Shown in pieces: positions 17,430-25,172 of a stretch of DNA of 64,000 nucleotides. The DNA comes from Clostridium sp. HBUAS56010. Its GTDB lineage: Bacteria; Bacillota; Clostridia; Lachnospirales; Lachnospiraceae. The notes under the pieces are model-generated. The model was not told the origin of the DNA, searched no databases, and saw only the letters and a program-made list of their open reading frames with translations. The stretch covers positions 186,001 to 250,000 of the forward strand of contig NZ_SULJ01000003.1 in the NCBI RefSeq assembly GCF_007115105.1. Direction: 5' to 3'. How positions within the stretch are numbered: position 1 is the stretch's first letter; every line of letters starts with the position of its first letter. Made by a program: the position numbers and the translations under genes.

Positions 17430-18155
17430 ATGAATGACATAATGGATCTGCATACCCATACCATTGCCAGTGGACATGCGTACAACACCTTATACGAAAT
17501 GGCAAAATCAGCTTCTGAAAAAGGACTCGCCCTGTTCGGATCCACGGATCACGCTCCTAAGATGCCAGGAACCTGCCACGAGTTTTATTTTATAAACTTT
17601 AAGGTCATTCCAAGGAAGCTTTTCGGCGTTCAGATTCTCATGGGTTCAGAACTGAACATTACCGATTATAAGGGAAGCGTAGACTTGAGAAAAGGTCTTC
17701 TGGAGCGTCTGGATTATGGAGTTGCAAGCATTCATGAACCTTGCTATAAAAACGGAACCATGGCTCAGAATACCAGTGCCTATGTGGGGGCAATTGAGAA
17801 TCCTCTGATCCATATTATCGGACATCCCGATGACGCCCGTTTTCCCATTGATTACGATACTCTTGCAGCCGCAGCCGCTGAGAACCATACTCTTTTAGAA
17901 GTCAATGCAAGCTCCCTCCACCCCTTCAGCGGCAGAAAAAACGCAAGAGACAACTACCTCATCATGCTGGAGCGGTGCAGACATTATAAAACCCATATTG
18001 TCATAAACAGCGATGCTCATGTGGAGGCTGATGTGGGGAATCACAAAAGAGCCTGGGATCTGATTGAGGAAGTTGATTTTCCAAGAGAACTGATTGTAAA
18101 TGGTTCCATAGACCATATCCTCCCCTTTATTCCAAAGCTGGAGGCTTATTTATGA
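17430..18155 (+). CDS. PHP-domain phosphoesterase, YcdX-like
   Basis: 241 residues. PHP metal-binding motifs are in order: MDLHTHTIASGHAYNT near the start, STDHAP, GSELNI, SIHEP, IIGHPDDARF and INSDAHVEADVG. Members closest to this layout (YcdX) are trinuclear-zinc phosphatases; the natural substrate is uncertain. The ATG at 17430 has GAAAGGAT upstream. Its last codons overlap the LysR gene start by 4 bp, and the LysR ribosome site lies inside its 3' end, so the two are translationally coupled. Confidence 0.85.
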   Translation: MNDIMDLHTHTIASGHAYNTLYEMAKSASEKGLALFGSTDHAPKMPGTCHEFYFINFKVIPRKLFGVQILMGSELNITDYKGSVDLRKGLLERLDYGVASIHEPCYKNGTMAQNTSAYVGAIENPLIHIIGHPDDARFPIDYDTLAAAAAENHTLLEVNASSLHPFSGRKNARDNYLIMLERCRHYKTHIVINSDAHVEADVGNHKRAWDLIEEVDFPRELIVNGSIDHILPFIPKLEAYL

Positions 18156-19090
18156 TCAACTTTTTAAACCTTGAATATTTCCTTGCTGTTGCGGAGGAGT
18201 TAAATATCACCCGCGCCGCCAGACGGCTTTATATATCCCAGCAGTCTTTAAGCAACCACATTTCCAACATGGAAAAGGAGTTTGGGGTTCAGCTTTTTAA
18301 CCGTACCATGCCTCTTACTCTGACTTATGCAGGACGTTCCTTAAAACAGAGAGCAAAAGAGCTTCTGGATTTAAAGGATGAGACATACCGGGAACTGGCA
18401 GATATTAAAGATTTTACAACAGGACAGCTTTCCATTGGAGTTTCCCATACCAGGGGACGCTTCCTTCTTCCAGCCATTTTACCTGCCTACCGGGAAAAGT
18501 TTCCCAATATAGAACTTCATCTGGTAGAAGGCAATTCGTCGGAACTGAGTTCTGCCCTGATTCACGGAGAGATTGATCTGCTGATTGACCTTCTTCCATT
18601 TAAAGCAGAGAATGTAGAGACGGTTCCTATCTGTGAAGAAGAGATTCTGCTTGTGATTCCAGATCAGATTCTGGATACCTATTTTCCAGGAAAACAGGAA
18701 GAGATTAAAAAACAGTTAGAACATTCTCCGGACATCCAGCTTTTAAAAGACTGCCCCTACCTTCTGATCCATAAGGGGAACCGGGTAAGAACCATTGCTG
18801 ATGAGATTTTTGAGGATGCCCAGTTAAGTCCTGCGATTCTGCTGGAGACAGAGAACATTGAGACCGTACTGGCACTGGCTGCAAAAGGTATGGGAATCAC
18901 GTTTTATCCCAGAATGTTTGTTCCAGACGGAACGGATGCGGTTAACGGTACTGCCAGAAAATACGGGCTGAATTATTATTCTTTAAATTACAGCCGCAGC
19001 CACGGTGTTCTGGCATTCGGCTGCCACAAGGGCAGATACTTATCCCAGGCAACAAAAGAGTTCATAAGAATTGCCAAAGAAAACATCTGA
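18152..19090 (+). CDS. LysR-family transcription regulator
   Basis: 312 residues. The N-terminal winged helix-turn-helix is canonical (FLNLEYFLAVAEELNITRAA, then SQQSLSNHISNMEKEFG) and the C-terminal part (about 90-300) is the periplasmic-binding-protein-like effector domain. The coinducer is unknown. Its coupling to the PHP phosphoesterase gene is odd because LysR genes are usually divergent from their target; here it sits in the same transcription unit and is followed by the perR promoter. Targets cannot be assigned. Confidence 0.93.
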   Translation: MINFLNLEYFLAVAEELNITRAARRLYISQQSLSNHISNMEKEFGVQLFNRTMPLTLTYAGRSLKQRAKELLDLKDETYRELADIKDFTTGQLSIGVSHTRGRFLLPAILPAYREKFPNIELHLVEGNSSELSSALIHGEIDLLIDLLPFKAENVETVPICEEEILLVIPDQILDTYFPGKQEEIKKQLEHSPDIQLLKDCPYLLIHKGNRVRTIADEIFEDAQLSPAILLETENIETVLALAAKGMGITFYPRMFVPDGTDAVNGTARKYGLNYYSLNYSRSHGVLAFGCHKGRYLSQATKEFIRIAKENI

Positions 19091-19107
19091 CAGTTTTTAA
19101 CAATACA

Positions 19108-19155
19108 TTGACAAAGCGGATGGAATCTACTATTATTAAATAGTAACAATTACTA
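19108..19155 (+). promoter_or_regulatory. perR promoter with candidate PerR operator
   Basis: TTGACA (19108-19113) and TATTAT (19131-19136) are 17 bp apart. Right after the -10 is the perfect inverted repeat TAGTAA-CAA-TTACTA (19141-19155). The same 6-3-6 repeat with one base changed lies after the next promoter at 19620-19634, in front of the rubrerythrin genes, which argues that it is the PerR binding site and that perR is autoregulated. Confidence 0.75.
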
Positions 19156-19186
19156 ATATAATTATCGTTATAGAAAGGGAGCGGCC

Positions 19187-19579
19187 ATGAAAACATTAAA
19201 GTATAGCCGTCAAAGGGAATCCATTAAAGCTTGTCTGATGGCAAGACACGATCATCCGACTGCCGACGCTCTATACACCTCTATCCGCGAAGAATACCCC
19301 AATATCAGCCTCGGAACCGTATACCGGAACTTAAATCTTCTTGTTGAGCTTGGGGAGATCAAGAAGCTGACATGCGGAGACGGTGCCGACCACTTTGATG
19401 CTGACACATCACCACACTACCATTTTGTATGCAAGACATGCGGGCAGGTCTGTGATCTGCGGTTACCCCCTATGGAAGAGATTAACCAACTGGCCCAGAA
19501 ACATGCGGAGGGACAGATCGAAAGCCACACCATCTATTTCCATGGAACCTGTGAACACTGTTTGAGAAATAATTCTTAA
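19187..19579 (+). CDS. perR: Fur-family peroxide regulator PerR
   Basis: 130 residues with the Fur fold: winged helix (SRQRESIKACLMARHDHPTADAL, LGTVYRNLNLL), the metal site HFDADTSPHYHFVC with the aspartate-rich pattern of PerR in place of Fur's, and structural zinc cysteines CKTCG and CEHC. PerR represses peroxide-defence genes until its iron site is oxidised. It precedes two rubrerythrin genes and shares an operator motif with them, so a PerR role is much likelier than Fur or Zur. Confidence 0.88.
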   Translation: MKTLKYSRQRESIKACLMARHDHPTADALYTSIREEYPNISLGTVYRNLNLLVELGEIKKLTCGDGADHFDADTSPHYHFVCKTCGQVCDLRLPPMEEINQLAQKHAEGQIESHTIYFHGTCEHCLRNNS

Positions 19580-19585
19580 TTAGAC

Positions 19586-19634
19586 TTGACACAAGACAAA
19601 AAATATGCTAAATTAATATCAGTAATTATTACTG
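19586..19634 (+). promoter_or_regulatory. rubrerythrin operon promoter with candidate PerR operator
   Basis: TTGACA (19586-19591) is followed after 17 bp by TAAATT (19609-19614). A perfect inverted repeat CAGTAA-TTA-TTACTG occupies 19620-19634, the same position relative to the -10 as the repeat upstream of perR. A PerR-type switch on the rubrerythrins is the simplest reading. Confidence 0.7.
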
Positions 19635-19687
19635 TTATCAATTACTACACGCAGAAAATTAAATTTATAATAAAGGAGACATGAATC

Positions 19688-20230
19688 ATGAAAAAATGGG
19701 TTTGTACTGTATGCGGTTACGTTCACGAGGGAGAGGCAGCTCCTGAATTCTGCCCAATCTGTAAAGCTGGATCTGAGAAGTTCAAGTTACAGGAAGGCGA
19801 GATGACATGGGCATGCGAACATGAAATCGGCGTTGCTCAGGGTTCTCCAGAGGATATTATGAAGGATTTAAGGGCAAACTTTGAAGGAGAGTGTTCCGAA
19901 GTTGGAATGTATCTTGCAATGTCAAGAGCTGCTCACAGAGAAGGCTATCCTGAGATTGGTTTATACTACGAAAAAGCTGCTTTTGAAGAAGCAGAACATG
20001 CTTCCAAGTTTGCAGAGTTACTTGGCGAGTGCGTAACCTCTAGCACAAAGAAAAACCTTGAGATGAGAGTTGATGCGGAAAATGGCGCAACTGCTGGTAA
20101 GTTTGATCTTGCAAAACGTGCAAAGGCTTTAAACTTAGATGCAATCCATGATACTGTTCATGAGATGGCAAAAGATGAGGCTCGCCACGGAAGAGCATTT
20201 AAGGGCTTATTAGAGAGATATTTTGGTTAA
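19688..20230 (+). CDS. reverse rubrerythrin (rubredoxin domain first)
   Basis: 180 residues. The rubredoxin-type Fe site is at the N-terminus (CTVCGY at 6-9 and CPIC at 22-25); the ferritin-like diiron four-helix domain follows (about 45-178) with the paired ligands [15 protein letters not shown] and the last helix DEARHGRAF. This order is inverted relative to classical rubrerythrin. Such proteins reduce hydrogen peroxide to water in anaerobes. The start was taken at 19688 with AAAGGAG about 9 bp upstream; another ATG at 19681 is too near the ribosome site. Forms an operon with the classical rubrerythrin 43 bp downstream. Confidence 0.93.
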   Translation: MKKWVCTVCGYVHEGEAAPEFCPICKAGSEKFKLQEGEMTWACEHEIGVAQGSPEDIMKDLRANFEGECSEVGMYLAMSRAAHREGYPEIGLYYEKAAFEEAEHASKFAELLGECVTSSTKKNLEMRVDAENGATAGKFDLAKRAKALNLDAIHDTVHEMAKDEARHGRAFKGLLERYFG

Positions 20231-20272
20231 TTAAAGTTTACTATTTAACAGGAGTCTATAGGAGGGTTCAAT

Positions 20273-20809
20273 ATGTCAAAATATGCGGGAACAAAAACAG
20301 AACAGAACTTAAAGGATGCCTTTGCAGGGGAATCCATGGCAAGAAACAAGTATACCTTTTTCGCCTCAGCGGCAAAAAAGGCTGGCTACGAACAGATGGC
20401 TGCCTTATACTTAGAGACTGCTGACCAGGAAAAGGAACATGCCAAGATGTGGTTTAAAGAACTTCATGGTATTGGAACCATGGAGGAAAACCTTGCAGCG
20501 GCTGCTGAAGGGGAGAATTACGAATGGACTGACATGTATAAACGCATGGCTGAGGAAGCCAGAGAAGAGGGATTTGAAGAGCTGGCATTCAAATTTGAAT
20601 TTGTGGGTAAGGTGGAAGCTGCCCATGAAAAGCGCTACTTAAAGCTTCTTGACAGTCTGAAAAATGACAAGACGTTTAAAGGAGATGCTCCTCTTGGCTG
20701 GAAGTGCCGCAACTGTGGATATATCCATGAAGGACCAGACGCTCCTGAGATCTGTCCTACCTGCGCTCACCCGAAAGCTTATTTTGAAAGAAAAGTTGAA
20801 AACTACTAA
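20273..20809 (+). CDS. rbr: classical rubrerythrin (C-terminal rubredoxin domain)
   Basis: 178 residues. The ferritin-like diiron domain is N-terminal ([38 protein letters not shown]) and the rubredoxin domain is C-terminal ([12 protein letters not shown] and CPTC). It acts as an NAD(P)H-rubredoxin-linked peroxidase in the cytoplasm. TAGGAGG precedes the start. Pairs with the reverse rubrerythrin gene upstream; the shared transcript ends at a strong hairpin. Confidence 0.95.
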   Translation: MSKYAGTKTEQNLKDAFAGESMARNKYTFFASAAKKAGYEQMAALYLETADQEKEHAKMWFKELHGIGTMEENLAAAAEGENYEWTDMYKRMAEEAREEGFEELAFKFEFVGKVEAAHEKRYLKLLDSLKNDKTFKGDAPLGWKCRNCGYIHEGPDAPEICPTCAHPKAYFERKVENY

Positions 20810-20811
20810 TT

Positions 20812-20850
20812 AAAAAAGTCGGTTTGGATCATTCCAAGCCGACTTTTTTT
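20812..20850. terminator. bidirectional terminator after rubrerythrin
   Basis: 13-bp arms (20816-20828 with 20833-20845, one G-T pair) and a 4-base loop, with an A-run before and a T-run after, so it works in both directions between the convergent genes. Confidence 0.92.
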
Positions 20851-21424
20851 ATTCTTTATTTTTCAGGAAATGAATATGACGCATTCTGGGCAATTGTGGA
20901 AAATCCCTTAGGAAACGGTGCCCGATTCTGCTGCAGATCACCTTTATAAATGCCGCTCCTCCCTGGGTAAGCACATATACAATACGCACCCGTCTTCCGG
21001 TACCTGTGGCAAAAGCAACGTACCTGGATCTTACATTCCGGGGCGGCGTCCTCATAGCACCCTGACGAAGTTCTTCCATAGGGATTCTTCTCCTTTTAAA
21101 AAGGCTTCGTATTATGAGTGTATCTTTTTCCAGGATAACTTTATAACATAACATTTGCAGAGAAATCAAAAGAAGGGAGATAGAAATACAATACATAAAA
21201 ACAGGAATGTCTCCCGGATCAATGCCCTCCATCACATAAAGCTCAGGAGAAAAAATACAAAATCCTAACGCAATCATGCCAAGAATCAGCATAAACCAGG
21301 AGATACCTCTAAAAAAAGCACTTATGACTAACACTGGGTTTCCATCTTTATCCTTATTGTAACCATTGGAAATATCTTTTTTCAAGGTCTCCTGAATTTT
21401 TCTCATAAGATATTGCTGCAACAT
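20849..21424 (-). CDS. two-pass membrane protein with bacterial-PH-like C-terminal domain
   Basis: 191 residues. Two strong membrane segments lie at about 30-58 and 73-97; the following region (VILEKDTLIIRSLFKRRRIPMEEL, then beta-rich sequence to the end) has the look of the bacterial PH-domain proteins (YdbT/YokE type), which is only a structural guess. The C-terminal half is very basic. The start has GGGAGG 9 bp upstream. It lies just downstream of the BMC two-component genes in the same direction but has its own upstream gap with a 6-6-6 palindrome. Function unknown. Confidence 0.6.
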   Translation of the reverse strand: MLQQYLMRKIQETLKKDISNGYNKDKDGNPVLVISAFFRGISWFMLILGMIALGFCIFSPELYVMEGIDPGDIPVFMYCISISLLLISLQMLCYKVILEKDTLIIRSLFKRRRIPMEELRQGAMRTPPRNVRSRYVAFATGTGRRVRIVYVLTQGGAAFIKVICSRIGHRFLRDFPQLPRMRHIHFLKNKE

Positions 21425-21450
21425 GATTGAATTCCTCCCGAATCATTCTA

Positions 21451-21468
21451 ATGAACCTGTTTGTTCAT
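21451..21468. promoter_or_regulatory. 6-6-6 inverted repeat, possible operator
   Basis: ATGAAC-CTGTTT-GTTCAT is a perfect inverted repeat located about 27 bp before the start of the membrane-protein gene at 21424. It could be a regulator site or a small hairpin; no partner copy was found in the window. Confidence 0.3.
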
Positions 21469-21516
21469 AATTTAACATAAGAATCATCAGAAGGCAATTC
21501 CTTTTTATATTCTCCA

Positions 21517-22530
21517 TCACAAAGAACGCTTTTTTCGCGTCTCCATTCTATATTGCTTCACGGTTATTTTTTCATACTTTTTGAATACTTTGCTGAAATA
21601 ACTGCTTTCATTATATCCCAGCCGATATGCCACATCAGCAATGCTGTCTTCTGTAAAATAAAAATATCCCTTTGCCAGATGAAGCTTTTTCATGTGAATG
21701 TATTCTGTGACACTGACATTAAGCTGCTCCCGGAAGATACGGCTTAAATATCCCTGGCTTATGGCACAGTTTTCTATAATCGTATTAAGGGTAATATCTT
21801 CTTTAATATGGTTTTCTATATAAAGAAATATATTCTCCAATAGGGGATAACGGTTAATGCTGTTTTGCTGAAACAGATAATCCATTACCCGGAAAAGCCA
21901 CAGTTCCGAGGTTTTCCGATCAGAAATTAAGGCTTCATTGATGGGGAACAGCTCTCCGATCTGTATGTTTTCATCGTAAACCATTCTGGTATCCAAAAGA
22001 TTCTGACCAATATAAGTAAAGAGCTTTATGAGCCTTGCAGAATCCTCTCCTGCCAGTTCATAAATCTGGTCAATGATTCCGGACAGACTCCGGTAGAACT
22101 CTCCAAAATCTTTCTGTCTAAGGAATATTGCCAGTTCCTCCTGATGAGTCATAACCGTATCTTCATGGTTGGTCTTATAATTTTCCAGTACCTTCTTTAA
22201 GTGGGCCCACGTGACAGGCTTTTCTAAAACATCTTTCACTTCATCTCTTGCCATGCTTCGTATAAATACATGGGAGGAAAAGGCGGAAAGCATATAAATG
22301 GTTATCTCCGGATTTGACTGATGAATCATCCTGCTGGCTTCCAGTCCTGTCATACCCGGCATCAGCATATCCATAAATACAATGTCTATGGCGTCTTCTC
22401 TGCATGCTTTGACAGCACTGTCTCCACTGCCTACCACCTGAACAATCTGGAAGGACTCGTCTCTGGATATTAAAATCTTCAAGGCTTCCTGCATTAAAAT
22501 ATCATCATCCGCAATCAGAACCCTGTACAT
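21517..22530 (-). CDS. AraC-type response regulator of the BMC locus
   Basis: 337 residues. A receiver domain occupies about 1-120 with intact acidic pocket (D8-D10), phosphoacceptor D54 in VFMDMLMPGMTG and K104 in LEKPV. A helical linker follows, then an AraC/XylS double helix-turn-helix at about 240-335 (ITLNTIIENCAISQGYLSRIF and SIADVAYRLGYNESSYFSKVFKKY). The gene lies 2 bp after the PocR-domain sensor and is probably co-transcribed with it and with the BMC operon. The likely role is activating the microcompartment genes when the diol is sensed. Its phosphorylation site looks functional although the partner kinase lacks its usual histidine. Confidence 0.9.
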   Translation of the reverse strand: MYRVLIADDDILMQEALKILISRDESFQIVQVVGSGDSAVKACREDAIDIVFMDMLMPGMTGLEASRMIHQSNPEITIYMLSAFSSHVFIRSMARDEVKDVLEKPVTWAHLKKVLENYKTNHEDTVMTHQEELAIFLRQKDFGEFYRSLSGIIDQIYELAGEDSARLIKLFTYIGQNLLDTRMVYDENIQIGELFPINEALISDRKTSELWLFRVMDYLFQQNSINRYPLLENIFLYIENHIKEDITLNTIIENCAISQGYLSRIFREQLNVSVTEYIHMKKLHLAKGYFYFTEDSIADVAYRLGYNESSYFSKVFKKYEKITVKQYRMETRKKRSL

Positions 22531-22532
22531 GA

Positions 22533-23864
22533 TTATTCCGTCCTTTCTTCATAATGTTCAGGCCAGATCAGAATGTTTTTACATCCTTTATTCCTGATAT
22601 TCTCTGAAATAATCCTATATTCTTCCCCGAAAAGCTTTTTCATCTTCTCTCTTGCATAGTCTTTCCCAAGTTTGATGTAATATCCTTCATGCTTGTCTTT
22701 AAACGCCTCATACTTTGCCTCTAATTCTACCTCTAAAAGACCGGGACCGTCATCACTGATCTCCATAATCAGGTTGTTATTCCTGATGGCTCCGCCTATG
22801 GATATCTTCCCACCCTGTTTTTTTAACATGACCCCATTATAAAGGGCATCCTGGATAAACGGCAATAAAATGCCGGAGGGCATCTTTCTCATGTGCATCT
22901 CTCTTGGCACCTGAATGGAATACTGCAGCCTGTCTCCCAGCTTCTTTTTCTGAATCAAAAGATACTTTTCTGCATGATCCAGTTCTTTGGTTACAGGGAC
23001 AAAGGTTCCCTTTTCCATACATTTATATTTTGTATATTCAATAAAAGAACCCAAAAAGTCTTGAAATTGTTCCGTATCCTCCATAATGGAAAGGTTCATA
23101 AGAGATGTCATCACATCCATGATCTCACAGGGGTTGAAATTCATCTTCAATTCCTGCAATTCCATGTTCTTTTTGGCGATCTCTTTTACAAGAACCTGAT
23201 TGGTTCCCTGGATTCTTTTGATCTTTCTCTTTAAAACATCTTCATGAAGGTGTTTGCTGACTTCATTCTCGCTTAACTGGTTGATAACAAGAAATACCAG
23301 ATTGGCGATGTCTAAAAACTTCTCATAAGAATAAACCGGAATCTCTTTTCGGAATTCCTCACACTGTTCCCTTACCTCTTCAGACTCATCGGAACGCATC
23401 ACCGATTCCAGACGACTTACGGATTCCGGCGCATCCAGACACCGAACCTGTCCGCCGATGAAGCCGCCAAGATAATGCCCTCTGACAATGATGGGAATCG
23501 CCATCTCCAAAAGACCGCAGGGACAAAAATACACATTGGTTTTTTTTGTTACGGCTGCCTGTATGGAGCCAAAGGCATCAGAGGACTTGCACCGCTCAAT
23601 TGCTTCTTCGCTTTTTCGCACCTGACTGCAAAAACTGGAAAAATAGGTTGAATCGGTGATAGGTTCGCCTCTAAAATCCACCGTTACAAACGCAACTCCC
23701 GTTGCTTTTGAAAGACTCTTCTGAATGTTCTCCAGCTTTTCTTTCCCGAATAAGTGGATAATATCCAGTTTCGTCATATTGCCTTCTTCATCTGTACTGA
23801 AATAATCATCCGGGGTATCTGACTGCATTTCAGCTAAATGGAGCAGTTCCTGATATTCTTCCAT
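22533..23864 (-). CDS. PocR-domain sensor, degenerate LytS-type histidine kinase
   Basis: 443 residues, no membrane segment. The PocR sensory domain (about 33-200) carries its cysteine pattern C79, C92, C114, C116 (the last two in FCPCGLLEM), which in PocR-type regulators senses small diols such as 1,2-propanediol. A coiled-coil linker (205-240) leads to a LytS/YesM-type kinase region. In that family the phosphorylated His lies in NPHFL; here the DNA reads NPCEIMD, with Cys at 246. The N-box is weak (FIQDALYNG) but the G-box ISDDGPG is kept. It may be a ligand-gated pseudokinase, or may work with another histidine. It sits between the alcohol dehydrogenase gene and its response regulator. Confidence 0.85.
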   Translation of the reverse strand: MEEYQELLHLAEMQSDTPDDYFSTDEEGNMTKLDIIHLFGKEKLENIQKSLSKATGVAFVTVDFRGEPITDSTYFSSFCSQVRKSEEAIERCKSSDAFGSIQAAVTKKTNVYFCPCGLLEMAIPIIVRGHYLGGFIGGQVRCLDAPESVSRLESVMRSDESEEVREQCEEFRKEIPVYSYEKFLDIANLVFLVINQLSENEVSKHLHEDVLKRKIKRIQGTNQVLVKEIAKKNMELQELKMNFNPCEIMDVMTSLMNLSIMEDTEQFQDFLGSFIEYTKYKCMEKGTFVPVTKELDHAEKYLLIQKKKLGDRLQYSIQVPREMHMRKMPSGILLPFIQDALYNGVMLKKQGGKISIGGAIRNNNLIMEISDDGPGLLEVELEAKYEAFKDKHEGYYIKLGKDYAREKMKKLFGEEYRIISENIRNKGCKNILIWPEHYEERTE

Positions 23865-23944
23865 CTTTGTAACCTCTCTTTGCTACTATGATCTGTTTGC
23901 CATCTTCCTGTAAATGATTGGTTTCTATATCAGAATAACACAAG

Positions 23945-23978
23945 AAGACCGGGCTGTCATATAAAACAGCTCGGCCTT
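23945..23978 (-). terminator. hairpin between the BMC enzyme genes and the two-component genes
   Basis: Arms 23945-23957 and 23966-23978 pair over about 12 bp with two G-T pairs. On the minus strand it is followed by CTTGTG rather than a U-run, so it is more likely a partial terminator or transcript-stability element that lowers expression of the regulators relative to the enzymes. Confidence 0.5.
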
Positions 23979-23987
23979 ATGTTATTT

Positions 23988-25130
23988 TTATCCCTGACTG
24001 CCATTTTCCTGTCCTTCGTAGATATCAAGGAGAATCTTTTTAATCTCCTGACCTCCGATTTTAGTAGGAGTAGTGGCAAAGCAGGCATCCATAAGGGCAT
24101 TATCTCCCATATTTTGAAGCTGACTTTCATATTCCGTCCGGTCAATTCCCAGTTCTTTGATGGAGGACGGCATATTCATACAGCGCATCAGAGCTGTAAT
24201 CAACCCTTTCAGTGCCTTTACGGCAACCCCTGGGGTTTCCTTTGGCTCTGCAAGCTGAACTTTTAAGGCAAGTGCAGCATACTTTTTAAGGACTTCCTGA
24301 TCTTTACTATTATATTCAATCACCTGATTTAATAGTATAGCATTTGCAAGGCCATGTGGAACATGGAAAGTTCCTCCAAGTTGATGAGCAATGCTGTGGT
24401 TCACACCCAGACCAGCCGTATTAAATGCGATTCCAGCCAAAGTGGAAGCTTCCTGCATCATGGTTCTGGCCTTTAGATTTTTTCCATCCATGTAACAGCC
24501 CAGAAGAGATTTTAACAGAAGTTCTACGGATTTCTCTGCCATTGCATCGGAAAATACATTGGCGCCGGTGGCAACATAAGCCTCTAATGCGTGAGTCAGC
24601 ACATCCATTCCTGTATTTGCCGTTACCACCTGGGGAACAGTCACCGTCAGCACCGGATCTAAAATTGCCACATCCGCCAGAATATCTTCTGAGGCAATCA
24701 GATGCTTACTCTTATTTTCCGGATCTGTGATAACAGACGCAGAAGTCACTTCTGAACCGGTTCCGCTGGTTGTTGGAACTGCTACAAAAAGAGGTTTGGG
24801 AGCCAGTTGTTTTGCCATGGAAAAGTAAATAATTCCTTTTGCAGTATCAATGGCAGATCCGCCTCCAAAGCCAATGATTACGTCGGGCTTCACCCGGCAC
24901 ATCATGGAAATCCCCGATCCAACCACCGCAATGGTGGGATCAGGGATGGCTTTGTCAAACAGCTCTACAACATTGCCAGAAGAAAGAATATCCGTTAAAT
25001 ACTTAACAGCTCCATTTTCAGCAAGGAATTTATCACAGACAATCATGATGCGTCTGTTTTTCAGACTCTTCAAATATTCCTTTGCCTGCTTCCCTTCCTG
25101 TATTCTGGTTTTCATGTATACATTTGACAT
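23988..25130 (-). CDS. pduQ: iron-type alcohol dehydrogenase, PduQ/EutG-like
   Basis: 380 residues of the group III (Fe) alcohol dehydrogenase family: GGGSAIDTAKG for NAD(P)H binding, PTTSGTGSEVTSASVI, and metal ligands within NHSIAHQLGG and FHVPHGLANAIL. In diol BMCs this enzyme reduces part of the aldehyde (propionaldehyde to 1-propanol) and so regenerates NAD+ inside the shell for the acylating aldehyde dehydrogenase. The short N-terminus (MSNVYMKTRIQEG) has no clear encapsulation helix. It is 42 bp after the aldehyde dehydrogenase gene and is the last enzyme gene of the operon. Confidence 0.9.
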   Translation of the reverse strand: MSNVYMKTRIQEGKQAKEYLKSLKNRRIMIVCDKFLAENGAVKYLTDILSSGNVVELFDKAIPDPTIAVVGSGISMMCRVKPDVIIGFGGGSAIDTAKGIIYFSMAKQLAPKPLFVAVPTTSGTGSEVTSASVITDPENKSKHLIASEDILADVAILDPVLTVTVPQVVTANTGMDVLTHALEAYVATGANVFSDAMAEKSVELLLKSLLGCYMDGKNLKARTMMQEASTLAGIAFNTAGLGVNHSIAHQLGGTFHVPHGLANAILLNQVIEYNSKDQEVLKKYAALALKVQLAEPKETPGVAVKALKGLITALMRCMNMPSSIKELGIDRTEYESQLQNMGDNALMDACFATTPTKIGGQEIKKILLDIYEGQENGSQG

Positions 25131-25172
25131 TTGCGTTTCTCCTTCTTATTCCGTTCATACCGGAGGTTCGTC

